Source of the DNA: WHSW01 sp963740055 | GTDB lineage: Bacteria > Actinomycetota > Thermoleophilia > Solirubrobacterales > 70-9 | Assembly: GCA_963740055.1 (NCBI GenBank) | Contig: CAVUCL010000005.1 | Coordinates: 682,001-746,000, forward strand | Direction: 5' to 3' | Length of the DNA: 64,000 bases | Shown: in pieces, positions 1-7,598 of the stretch | Numbering within the stretch: position 1 is the first letter of the stretch | Layout of the letters: every line of letters begins with the position of its first letter | Made by a program: the position numbers and the translations under genes | Notes under the pieces: generated by a model | Database searches by the model: none | The model's input: only the letters and a program-made list of their open reading frames with translations | Told to the model about the DNA's origin: nothing

Positions 1-546
1 GAATCCGACTCGCTGCGCAAGCACCTGCTCGGGGTCGAGGCGGCGATGGTCGCCTACGCACGCCGCTCGGATGCGGACGAGGAGCTGTGGGCCGTGACCG
101 GGCTCGTCCACGACCTCGACTACGAGCGCTACCCCGATCTCGACGATGCCGAGAACGGCCACCCGCGCACCGCGCTGCGACTGTTCGCTGAGCTCGGCTG
201 GCCGCAGGAGCTGATCGACGCCGTCGCCGGCCACGCGACCTTCCTCGGGGTCCCGCGCGAGACGGAGCTGGCTAAGACGCTGTTCGCCGTCGACGAGCTC
301 TCCGGCTTCGTCGCCGCGTGCGCGCTCGTCCGACCGACCGGGATCGAGGGGATGAAGCCGAAGTCGGTGCGCAAGAAGCTCAAGCAGCCCTCGTTCGCGG
401 CCGGCGTCAACCGCGATGAGGTTCGCCAGGGAGCCGAGGAGCTGGGCGTCGACTTCGACGAGCACGTCGCGTTCGTGATCGCGGCGATGGCCGAGCGCGC
501 CGACGAGCTCGGGCTCGCGCCGCGCGACGACGCGACGGCTTCGTGA
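1..546 (+). CDS. HD-domain phosphohydrolase-like protein, 5' end outside window
   Basis: The frame is open from base 1 (reading ESDSLRKHLLGVEAAM) up to the first ATG at 46, so the true start lies upstream of the window and about 181 residues are visible. The pair VHDLDYE (about residues 50-56 of the visible part), with the later GHATFLG and VDELSGF stretches, supplies the conserved His/Asp positions of an HD metal-dependent phosphohydrolase. These proteins usually hydrolyse phosphate esters in the cytoplasm; the substrate cannot be told. The stop overlaps the start of the next gene in a GTGA arrangement, so the two are probably co-translated. Family assignment is firm, function is not. Confidence 0.8.
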   Translation, partial: ESDSLRKHLLGVEAAMVAYARRSDADEELWAVTGLVHDLDYERYPDLDDAENGHPRTALRLFAELGWPQELIDAVAGHATFLGVPRETELAKTLFAVDELSGFVAACALVRPTGIEGMKPKSVRKKLKQPSFAAGVNRDEVRQGAEELGVDFDEHVAFVIAAMAERADELGLAPRDDATAS

Positions 547-1547
547 GCCGCGGGCTGAAGATCGCGCTCGGGCTCCTGGTCGCGCTCGCGGCGTTGCTGC
601 TCGTGAACATGGCGATCGTCGACAACCAGACCGAGGAGGCGGAGGCGACGATCGACGGCGGGCAGATCCTCGAGCTGCCCGGCGGCGAGGTCCAGGTCTA
701 CGAGCAGGGGCCCTCCACCGGGAGCCCGATCGTGCTCCTGCACTGCTACGGGTGCTCGCTGCACTGGTGGGACCGGCTGGCGCCGATCCTCGCCCGCGAC
801 CACCGGGTGATCCGGATCGACCTGCTCGGGCACGGCGGCTCGCAGAAGCCGTCGGGCGGATATGAGATCGAAGAGCAGGCGGCCCTGGTGGCGGGTGCAC
901 TCGATCAGCTCGGGGTCCAGGGCGCCGTCGTCGTCGGCCATTCGATGGGGTTCTCGGTCGCGACCGCGCTCGCCGAGCGCGCGACCCAGCTCGTCGACCG
1001 CCTGGTCAACATCGACGACGGCCCGAACGGCGACCTCTGCGAGCTTTCGACCCTGGCCGAGGTCGCGTTCGCGCCGGTCATCGGCCAGGCGCTGTGGCGG
1101 GTCTCCCCGGACTTCGCGGTCGAGGACGGCTACAGCTCCGCGTTCGCGCCCGGATACGAGATCGCCGACGGATTCGACGACCCAGACCAGGTGATCGCCG
1201 ACCACGACGCGATGACCTACACCGCGTTTCGCGAGGCGAGCGACGCGAACTCCGACTACGTCGACGAGCTCGCGCTCGACCAGCGCCTGCGCCAGATCCC
1301 GGTGCCGCTGCTCTCGATCTTCGGGACCGAGGATCAGATCTGCGACCCCGAGGAGTCGCAGGCCGCCTACGGCGCGCTGCCCGGAGCGCGGACCGCCGAC
1401 GTTCGCGGCGCCGGCCACTCGCCGAATGTCGAGAAGCCCGCTGAGACCGCGGCGCTGATCAACGAGTTCGCCCTCGATCCCGGCGACGACACCGCCGGCG
1501 CGCCGCCGCGGAACGTCGGGCAGCGCAAGCGCAAGCGCAGCGGTTAG
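543..1547 (+). CDS. Membrane-anchored alpha/beta-fold hydrolase
   Basis: A 334-residue protein. A hydrophobic N-terminal segment (about residues 4-24) is a membrane anchor or uncleaved signal. The alpha/beta-hydrolase core follows: an oxyanion-region LLHCYG (about 68-73), the nucleophile elbow GHSMG with the catalytic Ser near residue 138, an acid-bearing FGTEDQ near 262 and the catalytic His in GAGHSPN near 291. The basic tail ends in KRKRSG. The GTG start overlaps the stop of the HD gene by 4 nt. Substrate is unknown; esterase, haloperoxidase-like and MenH-like activities all share this fold. I see no reason to call it menH although menaquinone genes lie elsewhere in the window. Confidence 0.85.
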   Translation: MSRGLKIALGLLVALAALLLVNMAIVDNQTEEAEATIDGGQILELPGGEVQVYEQGPSTGSPIVLLHCYGCSLHWWDRLAPILARDHRVIRIDLLGHGGSQKPSGGYEIEEQAALVAGALDQLGVQGAVVVGHSMGFSVATALAERATQLVDRLVNIDDGPNGDLCELSTLAEVAFAPVIGQALWRVSPDFAVEDGYSSAFAPGYEIADGFDDPDQVIADHDAMTYTAFREASDANSDYVDELALDQRLRQIPVPLLSIFGTEDQICDPEESQAAYGALPGARTADVRGAGHSPNVEKPAETAALINEFALDPGDDTAGAPPRNVGQRKRKRSG

Positions 1548-1888
1548 CCGCCGCCGGCCACCTGCCACCGCCCGCCGGCCTTCGCCCACTCGTTCAGGTG
1601 CTCGACCGAGCAGAAGCGGTCGGCGACCCGGTGCTCGCCGCGGTGGCGGACGAGGAGCACCTGGACCTCGCCGAGCTCGGCGTCGCAGTGCGAGCAGCGC
1701 TGCGGACCCGAGTCGGGCTCGGGCTCGTCGTCGATCGCGCCCGCGTCCCAATGCGCGCCCTGGATCGCCCAGGGGACGACATGCTCGAGCCGGCAGAACG
1801 CCGCCCGGCGCTCACCCGCGGGCTCGTAGGCGCGAAAGCCGTCGTCGGCCTCGACCTCGACCCCGCACCAAGTACAGCTCTCAGCCAT
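1544..1888 (-). CDS. Small double zinc-finger protein
   Basis: I start at the ATG at 1888 (reading MAESCTWCGVEVE) because the residues upstream are low-complexity and out of character; this gives 114 residues. Two similar zinc-binding units are visible: CTWC then FCRLEH, and CSHC then FCSVEH. Each is a Cys-x2-Cys knuckle followed about 22-30 residues later by Cys-x3-His, the ligand pattern of TRASH/FCS-like treble-clef fingers. The stop overlaps that of the hydrolase tail-to-tail by 4 nt. I do not recognise a named family; a zinc-dependent binding or adaptor role is inference. Confidence 0.65.
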   Translation of the reverse strand: MAESCTWCGVEVEADDGFRAYEPAGERRAAFCRLEHVVPWAIQGAHWDAGAIDDEPEPDSGPQRCSHCDAELGEVQVLLVRHRGEHRVADRFCSVEHLNEWAKAGGRWQVAGGG

Positions 1889-2153
1889 CGATCGAATCGC
1901 CTCGGCCGCCCATCGTGGCTGAGCATAGTCGCGGGCCGGCCGCCCGCAACTGGACGAATTGTCTAGAGAAGGGTGCGGGCGATCCAAACCGCGGGGGTCT
2001 GATCGACCGCCCCGCTCGGGTCCAGGCGATCGAAATCGACCCGGTCACCGTTCGTCGGCTGGACCCTCGGGTACGCCACACCCTCGGCGTACGGTCTCCG
2101 GCAGGGGGAGGCCAGGGACCGACGTGAGATCACCAAATCACTCGGAGGTAGGG
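1889..2153. other. Divergent intergenic region
   Basis: This stretch separates the zinc-finger gene from the secreted-protein gene and must hold both promoters. I see no convincing coding frame in it. Its only clear structure is the pair of near-direct repeats at 2064-2093, listed separately. Confidence 0.5.
2064..2093 (+). repeat. Short direct repeat upstream of secreted protein gene
   Basis: CCCTCGGGTACG (from 2064) recurs as CCCTCGGCGTACG (from 2081), a 17-base period, about 60 bp before the start codon. The two copies also form an inverted pair, GTACGCC at 2071 and GGCGTAC at 2086, so the site could be a hairpin or a two-site operator. No protein is known to bind here. Confidence 0.4.
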
Positions 2154-2585
2154 ATGCAAAGAGTGCGCATACTGCTCGTTGCGATGCTCGCGGTCGCCGC
2201 ATCGGCCGTCGCCGTCGCTCCGGCACAAGCACAGACCCAGCAGCAGGGCCTGGTCAACGTCAACCTGGAGAACATCGACATCGGCGTTCCGATCGCGGTC
2301 GCTGCGAACATCTGCGATCTCGACGTGAACGTCCTCGCGGACGTTCGCAGCCTCGGCGAGACGGCCTGCACGGTCGACGCCGATTCGGGCGCCGTGTTCG
2401 GCCCGAGTCAGGGCGGGTCGAGCCCACGTCAGGAGGGACTGGTGAACGTCAACGTCTCCGACGTCGTCGTCAAGGTCCCGGTCAGCGTCGCGGCGAACAT
2501 CTGCGACGTCGCCGTCAACGTGCTCGCTCAGCAGCGCGAGGCCGGCAACGTGAGCTGCGACGCGGTCGCCAGCAGCGAGGCATAG
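2154..2585 (+). CDS. Secreted protein of two internal cysteine repeats
   Basis: The ATG at 2154 is chosen because GGAGG lies 6 nt upstream and a clean signal peptide follows, with probable cleavage after AQA near residue 26; the precursor is 143 residues. The mature part is two copies of a roughly 45-residue unit. Each begins GLVNVN, continues through a hydrophobic valine-rich stretch (VPIAVAANICD or VPVSVAANICD), then VNVLA, and ends with a second Cys about 20 residues after the first. A Gly/Ser/Gln linker joins them. The Cys spacing and alternating Val/Asn pattern recall actinobacterial surface-amyloid proteins such as chaplins, but the similarity is loose and I do not assign that function. 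A terminator follows at once. Confidence 0.75.
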   Translation: MQRVRILLVAMLAVAASAVAVAPAQAQTQQQGLVNVNLENIDIGVPIAVAANICDLDVNVLADVRSLGETACTVDADSGAVFGPSQGGSSPRQEGLVNVNVSDVVVKVPVSVAANICDVAVNVLAQQREAGNVSCDAVASSEA

Positions 2586-2600
2586 CCAGGGGTCCGTTCA

Positions 2601-2636
2601 CGATGCGGCGGGGCCGTTCGCGGCTCCGCCGCATCG
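2601..2636 (+). terminator. Hairpin terminator after secreted protein gene
   Basis: Arms 2601-2615 and 2622-2636 pair in 14 of 15 positions around the loop GTTCGC, 16 nt after the stop codon. No T-run follows, as is common in very GC-rich actinobacteria. Confidence 0.7.
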
Positions 2637-2661
2637 GTCGGTCGACTAGCCTCGGCGCAGA

Positions 2662-3729
2662 TTGGCGCCGCTGAAGATAGTCGCGCTCGAAGGTGACCAG
2701 ACGGGACAGGAGCTGCTCGAGCAGGCGCTGCGGGTGCTCGACCCCGAGGTGCTCGGGATCGAGCTCGAGATCGTTCGCTTCGACCTCTCGCTCGCGAACC
2801 GGCGCGCGACCCAGAACGCGGTCTGCGCCGAGGCCGCGGAGGCGATGCGCGAGACCGGCCTCGGCCTGAAGGCGGCGACGATCACCCCCGAGGGCGCGGA
2901 CGACGTCGGCAGCCCGAACCGGATCCTGCGCGAGGCGATCGAGGGCAAGGTGATCGTGCGCACCGGGCGCCGGATACCGGGGGTCACCCCGGTCGCCGGC
3001 GTTCACCACCCGATCGCCGTCTGCCGGATGGCGGTCGGCGACGCCTACGGCGCCGAGCAGTGGCGCGAGCCCGACGGCGACGACGAGCTCGCCCACCGCA
3101 CCGAGACGATTCGCCGCTCCGACTGCCGCGCGGTCGCCGAGTACGCGTTTCGCGAGGCCGAGCGGCTCGGCGGGCGCGTCTACGGCGGCCCGAAGTGGAC
3201 CGTGAGCCCGGTCTACGAGGGCATGCTCAAGGAGGAGATGGACGCCGCCGCCGAGCGCCACCCCGAGACCGGCTACGAGCCGGTGCTGATCGACGCGACG
3301 CTCGCCGGGCTCGTCGGCGGCGGCGCCGGCGAGGCGCTGGTGATCCCGTGCCTGAACCGCGACGGCGACCTGCTCTCCGATCTCGTCCTGCCGCTCTTCG
3401 GCTCGATCGCGGGCGCCGAGTCGGTGCTGCTCGCGCTCGACAGCGAGCTCGCGCCGCGGGTGGCGATGGCCGAGGCGCCGCACGGGACCGCCCCGGCGCT
3501 CGAGGGCAAGGACCTCGCCAACCCGATGGGGATGATCCTCGCCGGGGCGGCGGTCCTGCATTACGCGGGCGAGGAGGCCGCCTCGCGGGCGATCTACGAG
3601 GGCGTGCTCGAGACGGTCGCCGCCGGGACCCGCACGCCCGACCTCGGCGGCCACTCTCAGACCACGGATTTCACTGACGCCGTCGTTGCAAGCGCAAGTC
3701 GACGGTTGAAATCCGCCGAACCGGGATAG
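2662..3729 (+). CDS. Isocitrate/isopropylmalate dehydrogenase family protein
   Basis: A 355-residue member of the beta-decarboxylating dehydrogenase family, which oxidises 2-hydroxyacids such as isocitrate, 3-isopropylmalate, homoisocitrate or tartrate with NAD(P). It starts at TTG 2662. The N-terminal nucleotide loop reads EGDQTGQE instead of the usual GDGIGPE. The C-terminal cofactor region is recognisable as HGTAPALEGKDLANP (about residues 274-288), equivalent to the GSAPDIAG..ANP block of LeuB. A separate canonical leuB lies at 30485-31570, so this copy probably has another substrate; NAD-isocitrate dehydrogenase is my first guess. It directly precedes the liv transporter operon. Confidence 0.8.
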   Translation: MAPLKIVALEGDQTGQELLEQALRVLDPEVLGIELEIVRFDLSLANRRATQNAVCAEAAEAMRETGLGLKAATITPEGADDVGSPNRILREAIEGKVIVRTGRRIPGVTPVAGVHHPIAVCRMAVGDAYGAEQWREPDGDDELAHRTETIRRSDCRAVAEYAFREAERLGGRVYGGPKWTVSPVYEGMLKEEMDAAAERHPETGYEPVLIDATLAGLVGGGAGEALVIPCLNRDGDLLSDLVLPLFGSIAGAESVLLALDSELAPRVAMAEAPHGTAPALEGKDLANPMGMILAGAAVLHYAGEEAASRAIYEGVLETVAAGTRTPDLGGHSQTTDFTDAVVASASRRLKSAEPG

Positions 3730-3732
3730 GAT
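3708..3732 (+). promoter_or_regulatory. Candidate promoter of livHMGF
   Basis: A TAGGAT -10 hexamer at 3727-3732 overlaps the stop codon of the dehydrogenase gene. A TTGAA-like -35 lies about 15-16 nt upstream. If used, transcription would begin near 3739, which argues for the ATG at 3743 or 3782 as the livH start. Confidence 0.4.
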
Positions 3733-4913
3733 GCACCGCGGGATGGAGGCCGGAACGCTGACCGGGACCCGCGACCGCTCGATGAGCGAGCGGTTCGGCA
3801 ACGCGGTCAGTCGGGTCAACGACGCGCCGTTCGCGATCAAGGCGGGCGTCGGGGTCTTCGTGCTCGACCTGATCCTGGTCCTCGCCGACCGCCGCCCCGA
3901 CGGCGCCGGGGAGTGGCTGTTGCTGGTCGCGATCGTCGCCGCGACGATCGCCGCGACGATCCCGCTCGAGCGCAGGCCGGCGGCGCTCGCGATCGTGGTG
4001 CTGCTCAACATCGTCGCGCTGCTGGTCCTCTACCACGGCCTCCACGACGTCGCCCAGCTCGGCATCAACGGCCTCTCGCTGGGGGCGATCTACGCCCTCG
4101 GCGCGGTCGGGCTGACGCTCGTCTACGGGATCCTGAAGCTGGTCAACTTCGCTCACGGCGACTTCCTCACCTTCGGCGCCTACATGGCCTACCTGGTCAA
4201 CGTCACCTGGGGGCTGCCGCTGATCTACGGGATCGCGTTCGCGATCGTCGCCACCGCCCTGCTCGGGATCCTGCTCGAGAAGGTGATGTGGGCTCCGATG
4301 CGCTCGCGCGGCGCGGGCATGCTGCAGCTGCTGTTGATGACGATCGGGCTCGCGTTCGTGATCCGCTACGGGATCCAGTTCATCTGGGGCACCGAGCTGC
4401 GCCAGCTCGACGTCAACCGGACCGACACGGTCGAGCTCCTCGGCCTGCGAATCGGTCGCACGCAGCTGATCGTGATCATCGTCGGTTTCGCGACCCTGAT
4501 CGCGACCGGGCTGATGCTGCGGGCGACGCTGCTCGGCAAGCGGATGCGGGCGCTCTCCGACGATCTCGACCTCGCCGAGACCTCGGGCATCAACACCGGC
4601 GCGGGTGATCCTCTACACCTGGATCTTCGCCGCCGGGCTCGCCGGGCTCGCGGGCGTCTTCGCCGGCGCGATCACCCAGCTTCAGCCCGAGCTCGGGTTC
4701 GAGCTCCTGCTGCCGATCTTCGCCGCCGTAGTCCTCGGCGGGATCGGCAACGCCTTCGGCGCGCTCGCGGCCGGAATCGTGCTCGGGGTCGTGATCGAGT
4801 GGTCGACCTTCATCGTCGCGCCGGGGCTGAAGCTCGCGGTCGGCTTCGTGATCCTGATCATCGTGCTGATCATCCGGCCGCAGGGCATCTTCGGCCAGGC
4901 GCGGGCGGTGTGA
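3731..4913 (+). CDS. livH: Branched-chain amino acid ABC transporter permease LivH (frame broken near 4601)
   Basis: Inner-membrane permease of the Leu/Ile/Val importer. The first part (residues 1-290) has several hydrophobic helices and the LivH block GLSLGAIYALGAVGLTLVYG. After SGINTG the frame shifts; dropping one G at 4601 restores RVILYTWIFAAGLAGLAGV and the typical ending IIRPQGIFGQARAV, stopping at 4913. The corrected length is about 393 residues, long for LivH because of an N-terminal extension of roughly 100 residues with two or three extra helices. The start is uncertain (3731, 3743 or 3782). livM begins 4 nt after the stop. Confidence 0.85.
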
Positions 4914-4917
4914 AGCG

Positions 4918-5901
4918 ATGAGCGAACCGCTGCAGATGCTCCAGCTCGCGGTCTCGTTCGAGGCCTTCACCGACCTCGAGTTCTGGACCGGGGTCGGGGT
5001 GATCGCCGGGATCTACGTCGTCTTCTCCACCGGGCTGCAGATGAACGTCGGCTTCACCGGGATCCAGAACTTCGGCCAGGTCGGGTTCATGGCGATCGGC
5101 GCCTACACGATGGCGATCCTGACCGCGGAGGAGGGCTGGAACTTCTGGCTCTCGCTCCCGGTCGCGGTCGCGGTCGCGGTCATCTTCGGCCTCATCATCG
5201 GGCTGCCGTCGCTGCGCCTGCGCGCCGACTACTTCGCGATCGTCACGATCGCCGCCGCGGAGGCGATCCGCCTGGTCGCGCTCAACGCCCGCGAGCTCAC
5301 CAACGGCGCCCAGGGGATCTTCGGCTTCGACGACAGCTGGGACTCGGTCTCCGAGTCGATCGAGGAGTTCATCGTCGACCTCGGCTGGACCGACGTCCCC
5401 GCCCAGTTCCCGCTCCTCCTGGTCACCTGGGGCCTGGCGGTACTGCTCATGTTCAGCTTCACGCGGATTCAGCGCACGCCCTGGGGGAGGGTGCTGCGGG
5501 CGGTGCGCGAGGACGAGGACGCGGCCCGCGCGCTGGGCAAGAACGCCTTCTCCTACAAGCTCCAGTCGCTGGCGCTCGCCGCGACCACCGGCGCCCTGGC
5601 CGGCTTCCTGCTCGCGCTCAGCCTCAAGTTCGTCGTTCCCGACGAGTTCCAGCCCCTGGTCACCTTCATCGGCTACGTCGTCCTCCTGCTCGGCGGCCTC
5701 GCGAACTACTGGGGGGTGGCGATCGGGGCGATCATCATGTGGACGGTGCTCGAGGGGTTGCGCTTCCTCGAGCTGCCGTTGTCGGAGACGAAGATCGCCG
5801 CGCTGCGGTTCATCATCCTCGGCCTGGTGCTGATCGGGTTGATGGCGTTCCGCCCGCAGGGCGCCTTCGGCAAGCGCGAGGAGATGGTCCTCGGTGACTG
5901 A
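4918..5901 (+). CDS. livM: Branched-chain amino acid ABC transporter permease LivM
   Basis: Second permease of the importer, 327 residues with about eight hydrophobic helices. The LivM-type block GLPSLRLRADYFAIVTIAAAEAIR (about residues 101-124) and the ABC-contacting loop GRVLRAVREDEDAARALGKN (about 191-210) are clear, and it ends in the family motif FRPQGAFGKRE. The 3' end overlaps the GTG start of livG by 8 nt. It should pair with LivH in the membrane and couple to the LivG and LivF ATPases. Confidence 0.93.
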   Translation: MSEPLQMLQLAVSFEAFTDLEFWTGVGVIAGIYVVFSTGLQMNVGFTGIQNFGQVGFMAIGAYTMAILTAEEGWNFWLSLPVAVAVAVIFGLIIGLPSLRLRADYFAIVTIAAAEAIRLVALNARELTNGAQGIFGFDDSWDSVSESIEEFIVDLGWTDVPAQFPLLLVTWGLAVLLMFSFTRIQRTPWGRVLRAVREDEDAARALGKNAFSYKLQSLALAATTGALAGFLLALSLKFVVPDEFQPLVTFIGYVVLLLGGLANYWGVAIGAIIMWTVLEGLRFLELPLSETKIAALRFIILGLVLIGLMAFRPQGAFGKREEMVLGD

Positions 5902-6752
5902 GCAGCCGACCGCCGCCCCGGCCTCCGGCGCTGCGCCGCCCGCGGCCGCCGGCGCCACGAGGATCTTCGAGGCGACCGACATCCACAAGCACTTCGGCGG
6001 CATCCAGGCCGTCCGCGGCGCGACCATGGACGTCACGCAGGGCTCGATCACCGCGCTGATCGGTCCGAACGGGGCCGGCAAGACCACGTTCTTCAACCTG
6101 ATCACCGGCTTCTACCGCCCCGACAAGGGTCGCGCGATCTTCGACGGGCGCGAGGTCCAGGGACGCCCGCCGTACTCGATCGCACGCCTGGGGATGGTGC
6201 GGACCTTCCAGATCACGAAGGCGCTCGCGGCGATGCCGGTGATCGACAACATGATGCTCGCCGCTCCCGAGCAGCCCGGGGAGCGGCTCGCGAACATCGT
6301 CTTCCGCCCGCTCTCCTGGCGCAAGCGCGAGAGCGAGGTCGAAGAGCAGGCGATGGAGCTGCTCGACGTCTTCAACCTGACCCGGCTCGCCGACGCCTAC
6401 GCCGGGACGCTCTCGGGCGGGCAGCGCAAGCTGCTCGAGCTCGCGCGGGCGCTGATGGCGATGCCGCGCTTCCTGCTCCTCGACGAGCCGATGGCGGGGA
6501 TCAACCCGACGCTCGGCCGGCGGCTGCTCGACCACATGCAGCGGCTGCGCTCCGAGGACGGGGTCACGTTCCTGTTCATCGAGCACGACATGGAGGTGGT
6601 CATGAACCACGCCGACCGGGTGATCGTGATGGCCGAGGGAGCCGTGATCGCCGACGGCGAGCCGCACGAGGTGCGCAAGGACAAGGCCGTGATCGACGCC
6701 TACCTCGGCGGCGGCGGCGAACGGCGGCGACGGAGGCGGAGCGCGCCCGTGA
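5894..6752 (+). CDS. livG: Branched-chain amino acid ABC transporter ATPase LivG (frame broken near 6715)
   Basis: ATP-binding subunit with Walker A GPNGAGKTT (about residues 56-64), signature LSGGQRK (about 174-180), Walker B LLLDEP and the LivG-type FIEHDM switch. As sequenced the frame runs on through an Arg-rich stretch into livF, giving an apparent fusion. One extra base inside the GGC-rich run around 6705-6720 would instead give a natural Gly/Asp-rich tail ending at TGA 6750-6752, overlapping the livF GTG in the same GTGA pattern used all over this window. I therefore annotate two genes; a real fusion is the alternative. Corrected length is about 285 residues. Confidence 0.8.
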
Positions 6753-7514
6753 GCGAAGGCGACGGACAGCGCGAGGTCGTCCTCCAGGCCCACGGCGTGG
6801 TCGCCGGCTACATCCCCGAGGCCGACATCCTCAACGGCGTCTCGATCGTCGTCCGCGAGGGCGAGATCGTCACCATCGTCGGCCCCAACGGGGCCGGCAA
6901 GTCGACCCTGATGAAGACGATCTTCGGCCTCCTGCACCCGAGCGACGGGCGGATCGAGTTCCGCGGCGCGGAGATCGCCGGACGCAAGCCCCACGACATC
7001 ACCCGGCTCGGGCTCGCCTACGTGCCGCAGCTCAACAACGTGTTCAAGAGCCTCACGGTCGAGGAGAACCTCGAGATGGGGTCGCTCGACCGTTCGCGCA
7101 CGGCGGAGCAGAAGGACCTCATGTACGAGCTCTTCCCGCGCCTCGGCGAGCGCAAGGGCCAGGCCGCGGGGACGATGAGCGGCGGCGAGCGCCAGATGGT
7201 GGCGATGGCGAAGGCGCTGATGTGCGACCCGCACCTGCTGCTGCTCGACGAGCCCTCGGCCGGCCTCGCCCCCGCCTTCGTCGACGCGATCTTCGAGAAG
7301 ACCCAGGAGGTCAACCAGAGCGGGGTCACCGTGATGATGGTCGAGCAGAACGCGCGCCGCGCGCTGGCGATGTCCGACCGCGGCTACGTGCTCGACCTCG
7401 GCAAGGACCGCTTCGAGGGCCCGGGCCAGGCAGCTGCTCGACGATCCCAAGGTCGCCGAGCTCTACCTCGGCGGGACCGCGCGCATCGACGAGCCCGACG
7501 CGGCGCCGCAGTAG
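6749..7514 (+). CDS. livF: Branched-chain amino acid ABC transporter ATPase LivF (frame broken near 7427)
   Basis: Second ATPase of the importer. It shows Walker A GPNGAGKSTL, signature MSGGERQM, Walker B LLLLDEPSAGLAP and the LivF-type MMVEQNA switch. After EGPG the sequenced frame degenerates; removing the C at 7427 restores RQLLDDPKVAELYLGG and a stop at 7512-7514, the standard LivF ending. The corrected protein is 254 residues, normal for LivF. It begins at GTG 6749, in frame with the livG reading as sequenced. Confidence 0.85.
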
Positions 7515-7531
7515 GCGCCTGCAACGAGAAA

Positions 7532-7557
7532 CGGCCGGAGCCCGAAGGCCCCGGCCG
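7532..7557. terminator. Bidirectional terminator between livF and livK
   Basis: Two 11-nt arms (7532-7542 and 7547-7557) pair with one mismatch around a CGAA loop, in the short gap between the convergent livF and livK genes. It can serve both strands. Confidence 0.7.
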
Positions 7558-7598
7558 CTCGTACGCGTTGCGGCGCTCGCGCGCCGACGGTTACCGGG

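Noticed and set aside
543..1547. Calling the alpha/beta hydrolase menH
   Set aside because: It has an N-terminal membrane anchor and lies 45 kb from the men genes; the fold alone is not enough.
1959..2153. Longer start for the secreted protein
   Set aside because: The upstream codons are basic and unstructured, while the ATG at 2154 has a ribosome site and a proper signal peptide directly after it.
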